The notes under the pieces: generated by a model
The model's input: only the letters and a program-made list of their open reading frames with translations
Databases searched by the model: none
Told to the model about the DNA's origin: nothing
Shown here: one piece after another, positions 1 to 10,052 of the stretch
How positions within the stretch are numbered: position 1 is the stretch's first letter
Layout of the letters: each line of letters starts with the position of its first letter
Made by a program: the position numbers and the translations under genes
Assembly: GCA_964019335.1 (NCBI GenBank)
Contig: OZ025660.1
Location: forward strand, 310,001-374,000
DNA from: Diplonema japonicum
Taxonomy: Eukaryota > Euglenozoa > Diplonemea > Diplonemida > Diplonemidae
Direction of reading: 5' to 3'
Length of the DNA: 64,000 bases

Positions 1-90
1 AGGGCACGGAAAGCACTTACAAAGGGCTTTCTTCCCGCCCAACTTCTTATCGCCAAAAAAAAAAAAAATCAAAACGATCATTTCTTCTTT

Positions 91-1254
91 TCAGTAAAAG
101 GGTTTGTAGCAAGGCCCCATGGAAGCCCGACGTGACTTTTGAATAGCGGAGGTGAGTTTCAAAGTAGCGAGGTTGGAGGACACGACGGCAAGCTGCCCTT
201 TGTCTCTTTCGTCTAAAGGGACGAACAAGGAGAATGTCTGCGACAAATCAACTGTACGTGTAAAGGACAGAGTCAGGTTATCCACCATCTGAGTGAGCCT
301 CAAGGCAAGCCTGTGGTACGACCAACCTAAATCTCTGTTGAACACATCCTGGCACAGGTACCGTATCAGCATATCGTCATCTTCAGGAGCACCGCCTGAT
401 ACAACTGACGAAAGGCCTTCTGTTTGTACTTTCGACGCGGCGTCATGCTTGTAAGGGGAGTTCTCCCATTGGAGCCCAGGGCCTTCGGAAGATTTGCTCA
501 ATTTACATGGTAGATAATCGAGTCTTGTAGGGTCGTTGGTAACCACAAGTAATCGAACCCCGAGCTTCACACTGTTTAGGGCGTTCACGATATCTATGTC
601 GTTTCTGTTTGATTCCATTTCAGGTGTGAAGCCGAAGTACGCGAACAGGGAAGCTCCCGGACCAGTGTTACGGACTAACCACTTCAAACCAGGGAGAATG
701 TTGTCCCATATTCCTTTAAGCGGGACGATATCCGCCTCGGGGTAGGTCGTTCTGAAGAATTCTTCTACTGAGCTCGGGGGGTTTATAAGAAGAACCTTGT
801 GCAGGGTCTGGTCTGTTGCTGAAAAATTCCGTTTTGAGAATGTAAGTGAGACCGTTTTACCTAGTAGGTATTTTTCTCTGCTTTCGGTGTCGAAAACGCG
901 GTCCGGACCGACCTTGATGAGCTTCATACCTCTGCATAGTCCTTTCCGGATTGCAATGTTGTTTTCTGGGATCACTCCTGTTATTGTGTTGCCGTCCCAT
1001 GTCACGCCAAGAGGGTCCTCGCCTCGAGGGCGTGGGGGCCTTCGAGGGGCTCGTCGGTCGCTGTTGATGTCCTTGTCCCAGACCCACTCAGGGTACCAGT
1101 ACTTGAAGTTTCCTAGTACCTCGTTTTCCCTCCCTTGATACTTCAAAAACAGATCGTCGACTTCGCCAACCTTTTCGGGGTACCTGTCTTCATAAAACTG
1201 CTTGACCTTTCTATAAGCCAGGTCATTGGTTTTCGTCGATTGGTCATACGGCAT
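91..1254 (-). CDS. PDZ-like domain protein with euglenozoan-style N-terminal motif
   Basis: Single-exon protein of 387 residues. I chose the ATG at 1254 (MPYDQS...) because the open frame upstream of it is only poly-Phe/poly-Lys read from A/T-rich leader. Residues about 12-45 (VKQFYEDRYPEKVGEVDDLF, then a KYQGRE element) resemble a short motif I know from many kinetoplastid and diplonemid proteins. After an Arg/Pro-rich linker comes a divergent PDZ-like fold (about residues 75-145: PLGVTWDGNTITGV, then GLCRGMKLIKVG). The C-terminal 230 residues are not recognised. The PDZ-like module suggests a peptide-binding scaffold role; that is inference. The stop is TGA, and the first 90 bases of the window are noncoding. 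Confidence 0.7.
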   Translation of the reverse strand: MPYDQSTKTNDLAYRKVKQFYEDRYPEKVGEVDDLFLKYQGRENEVLGNFKYWYPEWVWDKDINSDRRAPRRPPRPRGEDPLGVTWDGNTITGVIPENNIAIRKGLCRGMKLIKVGPDRVFDTESREKYLLGKTVSLTFSKRNFSATDQTLHKVLLINPPSSVEEFFRTTYPEADIVPLKGIWDNILPGLKWLVRNTGPGASLFAYFGFTPEMESNRNDIDIVNALNSVKLGVRLLVVTNDPTRLDYLPCKLSKSSEGPGLQWENSPYKHDAASKVQTEGLSSVVSGGAPEDDDMLIRYLCQDVFNRDLGWSYHRLALRLTQMVDNLTLSFTRTVDLSQTFSLFVPLDERDKGQLAVVSSNLATLKLTSAIQKSRRASMGPCYKPFY

Positions 1255-2213
1255 TTCTATTTTCGCATTTTTTGTTCTCTTTTTTTCTTCCCTCCCTGTG
1301 ACCTGAGTACGAAAAATGGATAACGAAAAGAAGAAAGAAAAAAAAAGAAATAGAACCCGTATATTTCCTCTTCTAGGCAGGAAGTGCCTTTTTTTTTTTT
1401 TTTTTTTCCCTTTTAAGAATTGGGGCTTATCACCATTTTCTGGGTTTTCAGAGGCAAAAATATGGCAAAAAAGCGAGAAAAAAAGAAAGAAGGAATAAAA
1501 AAAAAAAAGAGAAGGGGAAAACAAAAAAAAAAATAAAAGTACAAATCAAAAAAGTTTTTTTTTTTATATTCCACATTTTTTTCATGATGCAAATGTTATA
1601 AAAAGAATGGAGAAGGGAAAAAAAAATAGGAAGAGAACGAAAGAGAAGAAGGATAAAAAGAAAGTGGGGAGGGGGAAAGCGGGAAAAATACGTAATAATA
1701 AGAGTTCTTGTCTCTTTTTTTTTTTTAAAATGCCCCACGGTAATCTTTTCCGTTTACATACAAAACAAAAAAATCCGTTTTGAAGAAAACGAGGAAAAGG
1801 ACTAACGCGCACTTTTTTCTTTCTCGCTTTTTTTTTTTTTCTCTTTTTTTTTTCCCTTTAAACTGCCACACCTTCTAACCCAATTCAATCAAAGAAAAGG
1901 TGACTTTCAAATAAATTAAAATATTATGAACGTTTTTTTTTTTTTTTTTTTTTTTTGAGAAAAAAAAATGGTAAAAAAGAAATAATTATCACATGCACAA
2001 AAGCCCAAATAACGGGGTTACCCGTGCAAAGCACTGGGACCCACTGCGAGACTTCTCTTTTAACACAAGACGCATAAAAAAAAACGGAATAAGTTTTTAA
2101 AAATTTGAGAAAATATAAAAATAAAAAACTTAGTAGTCAGCAAACTTCTATGTGGTTTTTGTGGTGTTGATGCGGCAGGGGCTTTCTTCTTTCTTTTTCT
2201 TCCATCTCAAATT
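1255..2213. other. Noncoding spacer rich in homopolymers
   Basis: I see no gene here. The stretch is dominated by A and T runs, including a T run of about 26 at roughly 1936, plus purine-rich tracts. It holds the 5' leader of the PDZ-like gene and the 3' flank of citrate synthase copy 1. Apparent reading frames are poly-Phe or poly-Lys artefacts. Confidence 0.6.
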
Positions 2214-4078
2214 TCACGCAATGTTGAACTTCTGGCAGAGAGCCTCAGTGGTGATGGACTTGGGGCGCTCGATGGGCTTGCCGAGGGCACGGTCCCACAC
2301 AAGGGCGGACAGCACACCAATGCAACGGGACACACCTGTGGGAAAAAAAAAAAAAAAAATACTTTTTTTTTCGCGAAAACACACCGAAGAGCACAGTGTA
2401 GTACTGGGACTCCTTGAGGCCGTAGTGCTGGAGGAGCACACCAGAGTGCGCGTCGACGTTGGGCCACGGGTTCTTGGTCTTCCCGTGCTCAGTCAGGATG
2501 CCGGGGGTGATCTGGTTTTGTTTTTATTATTTTATTATCTTTTCTTTCTTTTTTTTTTTTTTTTTTTTTTTTTTTCATGCTCTTGTACCTTGTACACAGT
2601 GTCCACGAACTTGAAGAGCTCGTCGTCGGGGAAGTTGCGCTTGCAGAACTCCCTCTGGCAGGTGTACCTGGGGTCGGTCTTCCTGAGGACAGCGTGGCCG
2701 TACCCAGGCACCACACGCTTCTGGTTCAGGAGGTCCCAGATGCACTCCGTCAGCACCTTCTCAAGCTCGGCGCCGTCCTTTGCGGCACTGCGCTCCGCCA
2801 CCTTGTTGGTTGGTTTTTTTGTTTTTTTTTTTTTTTTTTTTTTTTGTTTTCTTTTCTTTTTTTTGTACAATACCTTGCCCTGAAGCTCACGGAGGAACAG
2901 AAGCACTTCCTGGTTGGCAAGGCCGTGGAGGGGCCCCGCAAGACCGTTCATCCCGGCGCTGCACGACAGGTAGGGGTCGCTCAGGGCGCTCCCCACAAGG
3001 GTCGTCGCGTGTGCGGACACGTTCCCACCCTCGTGGTCGGTGTGGATGGAGAGGTACAGTCTCATGCAGTCGGCGAACTCTGCCGACTCGAATCCAAGCT
3101 GCTTCGTGAAGTTCGCGGACAGGTCGAGGCTGGGGTCACGCGCAATCACCTGAAAACGTTGGGGGTTATGTGGTTTTCTTTTTTTTTTTTTTCCTTCCCC
3201 CCTTCTTCTCACACCTCAGACCCACCGTGGAAGCTCCTCTTGTAGATCTGAGCGGCAACCTGGGGGACACGGGCAATAAGGTCGAGAGAGTCGTCAAGAG
3301 CGTACTCCCAGTAGTTGGCCTTGGTGGCGGCACCGGTGGCGTACCCCTTCGCGAACTTGCTGGCGTGTCCGAGGGTCAGGATCGCAGTCGAGAGCTGGAG
3401 CATGGGGTGCATGTCGGTGGGGAGGGAGTCAAGGGTCTTCGTCACCTGTTTGTTGTGTGTTGTGATGTGATGTGATGTGATGTGATGTTGTGGTTTCTCT
3501 TCTTCTTTTCATTACCTGATCAGTGATAGCATCGTTAGTGGCACGGTGGTGGAACTCCTCCATCATCATCTTGTGCTGGGCCTCGGTGGGGGCCTCACCG
3601 GTGAGGAGAAGCCACCACATAGCCTCGGGGGTAGGCTCCTGCCCGCCGTTCGCGGAAGGGAGCTTCTCCTGGCACTCAGGGATGCTGAGGCCACGGAACC
3701 TGATCCCTTCAACGGGGTCCAGGAGAGAGGGCTCGTAGGTGAGCCCGGTGATCCCACGCATCCCACCGTACGCCGCCTCCACAGTGGCGGGGCCAAGCGA
3801 GGTCGCCCCCTCGGCTGCCTTCAGCTTCTTGATCAGCTCCTGCTGCTGGGGGATCTTCTCCTTCAGGATCCTCCTCAGCTCCGCAGAGGCCTCGCTGTAC
3901 ATCCTACGCTGGGTGGTGCGCATCATCTTCGAATACTGTTAATAACCTGTGGTGAGGGGGGGGTACTAAAGAGAGAGTCTTTTACTTTTGATACCATGCA
4001 AAATAAAAAAAAGCAAAAAAAAACCGATCTTTTTAACGTCAAGGTCACACAAGAAGCTAAATGCGGTCCATGAAAAAA
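2213..4078 (-). repeat. Segmental duplication, copy 1
   Basis: About 1.87 kb, covering citrate synthase from its stop codon to about 150 bp upstream of its ATG, recurs at 12990-16030. The second copy is interrupted by a 1.17-kb transposon. Exons, introns and homopolymer lengths match at a constant 10,777-bp offset. One C/T difference appears in the outer flank (about 4043 versus 15993). The downstream breakpoint falls at the stop codon. Confidence 0.9.
2214..3926 (-). CDS. CS: Citrate synthase, mitochondrial, copy 1 (6 exons)
   Basis: Catalyses condensation of acetyl-CoA and oxaloacetate to citrate, the entry step of the TCA cycle. Six exons (3926-3516, 3445-3215, 3149-2874, 2801-2589, 2511-2385, 2335-2214) join to 459 residues, the usual eukaryotic length. 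Introns are GT-AG, 49-77 nt, in phases 0,0,0,0,1; each long T run is confined to an intron. The protein has an Arg/Ser-rich leader ([14 protein letters not shown]) expected of a mitochondrial presequence. Family landmarks include the [11 protein letters not shown] region, [40 protein letters not shown] and a C-terminal [10 protein letters not shown]. Intron 1 contains about five TGATG units. The gene is duplicated 10,777 bp away with no difference that I can find in the transcribed unit. Confidence 0.96.
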
Positions 4079-4330
4079 AATATGAAGAGAGAAAAGAGAG
4101 AGGGAGAGGGAAGAGAAGGGGTGTGTGTAAAACGTGTTCTTTAAGAATCCGCAACAACGGACCCGACACAGTCAACCAGATCAAAGGGTGTTTACCAATA
4201 AAAGAGTGCCGCAAAAAAAGAGGAACTGGCCGTTGTTTGTACGTGCCGGGTAAAACCTGGAGAAGTTTGTCAACCCAAAACACGTTGCCAACGTTCCCCT
4301 TTTGTTTAGACAAGTCAAAGGCTCGTTCTT

Positions 4331-4366
<36 letters not shown>

Positions 4367-4390
4367 GAACTCTCAATTAAAAAGAAGAGA
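4012..4390. repeat. Dispersed repeat, longest copy
   Basis: Holds two motifs that recur elsewhere. One is centred on GATCTTTTTAACGTCAAGG at 4027-4045, also near 15976, 59038 and 60330. The other runs GGCCGTTGTTTGTACG, then ACCTGGAGAAGTTT, then TTGTTTAGACAAGTCAAAGGC (4227-4330); partial copies lie near 58861 and 62620-62760. The end runs into an AG-rich simple repeat, as the 62.6-kb copy does. No coding frame; possibly a short nonautonomous element. Confidence 0.55.
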
Positions 4391-4553
4391 GGGAGACAGA
4401 GAGAGAGAGTCGGTTGATTTCTTGATTTTTTGTGCAAAATCCGTTTTCACCTACAGCAGGGTAAATGGACAAGCTGCCTATACTCTTTTTTCTGCCCCGT
4501 GGGTTGACTAAAAAAAAAAAAAACTAGTTTGGCGCTCCATTTGTTTGTGCGCA

Positions 4554-4640
4554 CGAGCGGAATTTTACCTAATAAAATAGCTCATTACGCTGCCATCAAC
4601 TAGTTTTTAGTCTCGACAATAATATTGTTAAAACAAAAAA
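4554..4640. repeat. Dispersed repeat of about 85 bp, copy 1
   Basis: The blocks ATTTTACCTAATAAAATA, CAACTAGTTTTT and TCTCGACAAT followed by ATATTGTTAAAACAAA recur in the same order at 44980-45065. This copy lies in the 3' flank of the nucleotidyltransferase gene ending at 4751. Confidence 0.6.
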
Positions 4641-4750
4641 AATGCGAGTTATTCTTTGTTTGTGCGTAACAGTTACATTTCTTTTTTACCCCTAAATCAA
4701 AGATCACTTTTGTGATAACCAACGCAATAACCTGCTGAGTATTCTTTTTC

Positions 4751-6727
4751 TTACTTTTCTTCTTTGTCTTTTTCCTTTTCTTTTTCTTTTTGATCAAGAA
4801 ACACAAACAACGATCTCTCTTCAACAGATTGATCGGCGTAAAGGGCATCATGCATCGCGATGCCGACAGGGTGGTGCGGCTCAAGAAGTCCTTCGTCATA
4901 TGAAGGAGAACAACTAAACGGATCTTTAACAACCTCATAGGTATCCAGCTCAATCTCTCCATCCTCTAGGTACTCGAAACAGCCTGCGTTACTATAATCA
5001 CAATTATAAATGTAACCCGAACCAGACATGCGCTTGCACCATTCCTTGATGACAGGCAATGTGTCGTTCGGCATGTTCGGACTGCTTCTTTCCGGCTTTC
5101 TCGCAGGAAGACCATATAAGTACCCCAGGCCGACAAGTACTATTTGTCGACAAGGACTATACAGAGCACCATCATCATCTTCTGGGGCAAATTCCTTCCA
5201 CAACAAATCTTCGTTTTTATACCACACATAATCGCAGTTTTCATCAATTGAGTAGAACTGGTACTTCCTGTAATGCACCGTCACTAATTTGTCTTCGATC
5301 ACAGCCTTCTCAAGAACACCCTTCAAGATACCACCATCGTTGCCGGGAGAGTACCACCGGGGCACGGTGAGGTTGTCCATGAAGGGCGAGCCATGACTCA
5401 TGTCCTTCAGAGCAGGATAGTATTCTTGGAACATGGTAAAGTCAGGGTGGCTGAGCTCGTCTACGATCCTGCCAGGGGGTGAAGGGGATTTGTGGAGACG
5501 CGTTTTGGGTGCCTTCTCAACAACGACAGAGGAGGGGGTAAGGAAAGGGAAGTCAGCATCCTTAATGTGGCGAGGGGTCCACGAGTTGCGGCCAGGGTAG
5601 TAGAGGGCAAGGGTGTCCGGAGGGGTGAAGAAGTCAACAACAGAAAACCCTCTCTTGCAGTACTTCACCAGCCTCTTGCTGTACGAATTAGAACCTCGGA
5701 TCCTCAGGGACCTGTTGTTCGGGGCGGAGATGCGGTGGTTGAAGGCCAGGCGGGCTCGAGGAGTCGCGTACACCGCATGTCCATCGAACCCGACCGCACT
5801 GCAGTCCACATCGCAGGTGCTGAGGATGTGGTCCACAGACGCCCAAGGAGAGGTGATCACCTGGATGTTCCTGTAAGGCTTCCCGAACCCCATCGTGATG
5901 GTGCAGGGTGTCCGCATGGTCGCACACTCCCCCTTCGCCACCTTCATGAAGTGCTTCCGAAGCTCAGCGATCCTCCGTCCCGCCTCCTCCTTGTCGTAGA
6001 TCCCGTACAGGTACACATCCACATCGCTCTCCTCGAACCCCTCGTTCCTCCCCATCAACGACGACACAATGCTCCCCCCGATCACCACAATGTTGCTCCA
6101 GTCCACCCCTTCGAACAACCCCCCCGTCATCTCCTTGAACCTCCTCTTGAACTCCTCCAGGTCCACCACGCTGTGCCCCTCCCCCATCACCCCGTTCATG
6201 CAGGGGACCAGTGTGTTGTAACCCTTACCCGATGACTCTCCTTCAGGTCCCTCGTCCCTCGCGTCCCCCTCCCTCGCCCTCCCCAGTCTCACCTCCCCCA
6301 GCACAGGACCCTCCACAGGGAGCTCCTGCAGCTGGAAGGTGTCGTAGTTCTCGTGGACGTTGATGAGGTGTGATGGTGGTGGTGTGCTGTCATTTGCTGT
6401 CACCTCTTCGGCTTCCTTCTGAGAGGATTCGTTGTTGGTGGCTACAAAGCAATCGCGCGGTTTGCGGCCCTTCAGGAAATCAGGTATGTCATCGTCGAAT
6501 GGCTCGCTGTTGCCAACAACACTCTTCACCAGCTCAACACTACTGTCTTCAACAACAGCTAGCTTGCTCGGGAGAAAGACATCATTCGTGGCAGGGCAGT
6601 GTGACGCCCCACCTTTTCCGGTGGCTTCTGGTTTAATTATCTGCTCCTGTTGATGAGGCTCCTCCTTCAAGGCTTTCTTGGCCCCTATGGAAGCCTCACT
6701 GCATAGCCTGCGCTGGATGTTCCTCAT
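4751..6727 (-). CDS. Nucleotidyltransferase-fold protein A with captured mitochondrial-type leader
   Basis: Intronless, 658 residues from the ATG at 6727. Residues 1-50 (MRNIQRRLCSEAS...) align with the citrate synthase presequence at protein and DNA level. Residues about 122-410 are the core shared with the two neighbouring genes. It carries a polymerase-beta-superfamily signature: GGS at 217-219, then D235 and D237 in SDVDVYLYG, then a DVDCSAVGFDG element. Relatives of this core occur in fungal and giant-virus ankyrin or PARP-like proteins; substrates are unknown to me. The C-terminal 250 residues differ from copies B and C except for a closing DPF...LLEPHHPVG block, and this copy lacks their Cys/His cluster. 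The tail is Lys/Glu-rich. A mitochondrial location is inferred only from the leader. Confidence 0.85.
   Translation of the reverse strand: MRNIQRRLCSEASIGAKKALKEEPHQQEQIIKPEATGKGGASHCPATNDVFLPSKLAVVEDSSVELVKSVVGNSEPFDDDIPDFLKGRKPRDCFVATNNESSQKEAEEVTANDSTPPPSHLINVHENYDTFQLQELPVEGPVLGEVRLGRAREGDARDEGPEGESSGKGYNTLVPCMNGVMGEGHSVVDLEEFKRRFKEMTGGLFEGVDWSNIVVIGGSIVSSLMGRNEGFEESDVDVYLYGIYDKEEAGRRIAELRKHFMKVAKGECATMRTPCTITMGFGKPYRNIQVITSPWASVDHILSTCDVDCSAVGFDGHAVYATPRARLAFNHRISAPNNRSLRIRGSNSYSKRLVKYCKRGFSVVDFFTPPDTLALYYPGRNSWTPRHIKDADFPFLTPSSVVVEKAPKTRLHKSPSPPGRIVDELSHPDFTMFQEYYPALKDMSHGSPFMDNLTVPRWYSPGNDGGILKGVLEKAVIEDKLVTVHYRKYQFYSIDENCDYVWYKNEDLLWKEFAPEDDDGALYSPCRQIVLVGLGYLYGLPARKPERSSPNMPNDTLPVIKEWCKRMSGSGYIYNCDYSNAGCFEYLEDGEIELDTYEVVKDPFSCSPSYDEGLLEPHHPVGIAMHDALYADQSVEERSLFVFLDQKEKEKEKDKEEK
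5503..6369 (-). repeat. Near-identical 867-bp core, copy A
   Basis: Encodes the nucleotidyltransferase-fold core of the 4751-6727 gene. The same 867 bp recur at 9161-10027 and 11485-12351 with almost no change (one A/G difference seen near 10002). Outside it, the three genes diverge sharply. Confidence 0.9.
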
Positions 6728-7937
6728 GTAATAAATATCCAATCCTTTGAGGGGGGGGGGGGGGGGGGGGGGTTTGCTCGTTCATTCTCTTTTAATTTAT
6801 ACTACCCGGGTTTGCGATTACTATGTACTGTGTTTTATGAAAGTCCCCCAAGTAAAAAAAACCGAAAGAGTACATAACCATAACCTTCGCGGTATAATAC
6901 ATAAATGCGGTAGTACATTTACAAAATAGGAAGAATCCTCAGGAAAAATATCCCCTTAATCTCCATGTCAGTGAAGACCTGGGCTGTTGTTTTTTGCATC
7001 CACCACTTAACGTCATAGCTAAGCTACGCGAGCGATCCCGCGAGATTGCCCATGGTGGGGGTGGGAGGAAGAGCCTGCACCGAAAGAAGTGGCCGGTCGC
7101 CCGCCCACCCTCACAAGTGAGGCAGGCAGGCTGCTCCGGGAAGCAGCGTCTCTTCCGTGAGAAGACGGCTGCTGCGATTACCGCAGTCGTTGGTCTTTAA
7201 TTGTGACCAGACCGCCTTGTGCTTTACTCCGCCCATGTCGCGCACCCTCGCACCTCGCGGTGCGAAACGGTTCTCTCTCGTGGGATGGGGACACTTGCGC
7301 AGCCCCTTTTCTTTTTAATCATCCATCCACAGAGGGATTACGTTCGTACCAGGGGGCCTTCTACGGGCGAGGCCATACCCTGTCAGCTAATTTTTGCTGG
7401 CACCACAAACAGGGTCATCCCCATTGAAAGCCACTGACTGGGATTTTTTATTTTTAGGGATATTTCTGGGATTTCTTTTATTTTTGTAAATTTTATGTTC
7501 TGTTTTAATGGGTGTTCTGTAAATATTATGTACCTTTTTCGATTTTTTTGCCCAATTTAGGACTTTTCACAATCACAAATCCGGTAATCTTCGCGGTACA
7601 TAAATAACCCCAATCCGGAAAGTTTCGTAGTACGTAATAAAATGCAGAATGTAATCGAAAAGATCTTTTAAAACTACCGTGACATGAGAAAGGATAGAGT
7701 GACCGTCAACAGGCAGAAGGAAACTAATAATCGAAGAGAAACTAGCGAGAAGGAAAGAAAGAATCAACGACGTATTGACGACATGCACCAGGTAAGGTGG
7801 CGCATGACGCATCGAGCTAGGGTTGAGAGGAAGAAGAAATCTAGCAAAGATAATTAAAAAAGTGATAGTTGGGTGGTGGTAATCTTTTTCAGCAACTTGG
7901 GCGTGAAAACAACAATGTGACCGGGGGGGGGGGGGGA
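6728..7937. other. Noncoding spacer with G run and GC-rich island
   Basis: Contains a run of about 22 G at 6751-6772 and a GC-rich, hairpin-prone island at about 7000-7440 that differs in composition from all other spacers. The island includes short stems such as GCTGCTCCGGGAAGCAGC near 7130. A shared CTTCGCGGTA motif occurs near 6891 and 7590. I see no convincing gene; short frames in the island match nothing I recognise. Confidence 0.5.
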
Positions 7938-10052
7938 TTAAAAATCAGCATCGACTGTAACTTTCCCGGCACGTCTTTTAACTTTTGATCGCAGCTTGTC
8001 CTCACGGCGCTTCGCAATAATTTTCACATTACTTCTCTCCTTGGTCGGCTTCGATGAGGCAGCAGGGATGCTCTGGCAAGTAATTCCCGTGAAGTCCCTC
8101 ACCGCTGACTTGGTCAAAGAAGCCGGTTTCGGCAGGCTCGAGTCTAAGCCAAAGGCGAGCTCAAGGTCAGCTTGAGCTTCGACAAGCTTATCTGCAAGAA
8201 GAGCAGTCTCTACCGCGCTGCCCACAGGGTGGCTGTGATCTAAAAGCTGACCTGCATTGTACTTCTCTCCACAGTAAGGGTCTTTGATAGGCTCGAAGTT
8301 GTCCAACGTGATGTGCCCAGTGCTGAGGTACGAGAAGCCCGGGTTGTTCGGATGCGCCGTGCGTGTCGGTGGGCCGTACCCACTGCTCGTGAACAAGTAT
8401 TTACAGCTTGCTATTTTCCTGCACCATGCCTTGATGACAGGCAATGTGCTGTTCGGCATAGACATGTCCATGGTTGGGGACGTCATTCCCGTTTTCTCTG
8501 GTGTCATGTCACAGAATGACATCACGATTCTCGTTACGTCATCACCCACACCCCACTTCCCCGCGCAATGCAGGCCCAAGCACATCTTCCTGAAATGCCC
8601 GAAATCATTGATGTACTGAAGACCGTGAAACACCGTCTTCTGTACAGGCGTCTGTGTGTTGTTATCCTCTATCACGGGAATGATGGGCTCCTTCAGCAGC
8701 AGGTCATGGTTGCAGTACAGTTCAACGCCCTTGTCGCCGATGGAGTAAAAGGGTAGCACGGTGTACTTCACAGTAAGTGTTTTGAATTTGTATCTATCGT
8801 CCGAGTTGAGGGTTTTCAAAGAAATGGTGGCGCCGTCCAGACTTATCTTCTCAATGCTAACGGGGGTGGTGAAAGTCTTGGCTCCTTTCATTCGTTTCAC
8901 CACCTCAGTATAGTATGCTGTGACAGTGCGCTTCTTGTGCGATGACTTCAAGTGTTCCTGGTAGTTGCTTACAACAACGGTTGCTCCGCACCCGCACTTC
9001 ACACGCCATGCTCCGATGTTGCTATAAGTGTTGAAGAGGGCACTGATGGCTACATTACTGTCCCTGATATAAGGGAGAAGCTGCAGGACACCGTACCCTT
9101 CGTTTCCCTGGTATTTCTTCAGAACAGTGGCCGGGCGCGTATCTGATTTGTGGAGGAATGTTTTGGGTGCCTTCTCAACAACGACAGAGGAGGGGGTAAG
9201 GAAAGGGAAGTCAGCATCCTTAATGTGGCGAGGGGTCCACGAGTTGCGGCCAGGGTAGTAGAGGGCAAGGGTGTCCGGAGGGGTGAAGAAGTCAACAACA
9301 GAAAACCCTCTCTTGCAGTACTTCACCAGCCTCTTGCTGTACGAATTAGAACCTCGGATCCTCAGGGACCTGTTGTTCGGGGCGGAGATGCGGTGGTTGA
9401 AGGCCAGGCGGGCTCGAGGAGTCGCGTACACCGCATGTCCATCGAACCCGACCGCACTGCAGTCCACATCGCAGGTGCTGAGGATGTGGTCCACAGACGC
9501 CCAAGGAGAGGTGATCACCTGGATGTTCCTGTAAGGCTTCCCGAACCCCATCGTGATGGTGCAGGGTGTCCGCATGGTCGCACACTCCCCCTTCGCCACC
9601 TTCATGAAGTGCTTCCGAAGCTCAGCGATCCTCCGTCCCGCCTCCTCCTTGTCGTAGATCCCGTACAGGTACACATCCACATCGCTCTCCTCGAACCCCT
9701 CGTTCCTCCCCATCAACGACGACACAATGCTCCCCCCGATCACCACAATGTTGCTCCAGTCCACCCCTTCGAACAACCCCCCCGTCATCTCCTTGAACCT
9801 CCTCTTGAACTCCTCCAGGTCCACCACGCTGTGCCCCTCCCCCATCACCCCGTTCATGCAGGGGACCAGTGTGTTGTAACCCTTACCCGATGACTCTCCT
9901 TCAGGTCCCTCGTCCCTCGCGTCCCCCTCCCTCGCCCTCCCCAGTCTCACCTCCCCCAGCACAGGACCCTCCACAGGGAGCTCCTGCAGCTGGAAGGTGT
10001 CATAGTTCTCGTGGACGTTGATGAGGTATGTTGTGCTGTCATTTGCTGCCAT
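7938..10052 (-). CDS. Nucleotidyltransferase-fold protein B with zinc-finger-like insert
   Basis: Intronless, 704 residues. It begins MAANDSTT and enters the shared core almost at once; the ANDST leader matches an internal stretch of protein A just before its core, so B looks like a leader-less derivative. The GGS...SDVD signature is intact. The C-terminal half is homologous to protein C: an LQLLPYI block, a Cys/His cluster (C353, C355, H367, H372) resembling a C2H2 finger, then TPVQKTVFHGLQYINDFGHF and MCLGLHC. It closes with DPYCGEKYNAGQLLDHSHPVG. A basic tail (about residues 655-700) could act as a nuclear signal. Function is unknown; a nucleic-acid-linked role is inference. Confidence 0.85.
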   Translation of the reverse strand: MAANDSTTYLINVHENYDTFQLQELPVEGPVLGEVRLGRAREGDARDEGPEGESSGKGYNTLVPCMNGVMGEGHSVVDLEEFKRRFKEMTGGLFEGVDWSNIVVIGGSIVSSLMGRNEGFEESDVDVYLYGIYDKEEAGRRIAELRKHFMKVAKGECATMRTPCTITMGFGKPYRNIQVITSPWASVDHILSTCDVDCSAVGFDGHAVYATPRARLAFNHRISAPNNRSLRIRGSNSYSKRLVKYCKRGFSVVDFFTPPDTLALYYPGRNSWTPRHIKDADFPFLTPSSVVVEKAPKTFLHKSDTRPATVLKKYQGNEGYGVLQLLPYIRDSNVAISALFNTYSNIGAWRVKCGCGATVVVSNYQEHLKSSHKKRTVTAYYTEVVKRMKGAKTFTTPVSIEKISLDGATISLKTLNSDDRYKFKTLTVKYTVLPFYSIGDKGVELYCNHDLLLKEPIIPVIEDNNTQTPVQKTVFHGLQYINDFGHFRKMCLGLHCAGKWGVGDDVTRIVMSFCDMTPEKTGMTSPTMDMSMPNSTLPVIKAWCRKIASCKYLFTSSGYGPPTRTAHPNNPGFSYLSTGHITLDNFEPIKDPYCGEKYNAGQLLDHSHPVGSAVETALLADKLVEAQADLELAFGLDSSLPKPASLTKSAVRDFTGITCQSIPAASSKPTKERSNVKIIAKRREDKLRSKVKRRAGKVTVDADF
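9161..10027 (-). repeat. Near-identical 867-bp core, copy B
   Basis: Second copy of the nucleotidyltransferase core. It differs from copies A and C at about one position in the stretch I compared closely (GTGTCATAG versus GTGTCGTAG near 10002). Confidence 0.9.

Noticed and set aside
2535-3212. 225-codon minus-strand frame with poly-Lys blocks (and its twin at 13312-13989)
   Set aside because: It reads through two citrate synthase introns; the poly-Lys stretches are the A side of intronic T runs.
5492-6235. Plus-strand frame of 247 codons, repeated at 9150-9893 and, shortened, at 11549-12217
   Set aside because: It is the antisense shadow of the shared nucleotidyltransferase core; it recurs only because the core is triplicated, and its His/Pro/Arg-rich composition is typical of antisense GC-rich coding DNA.
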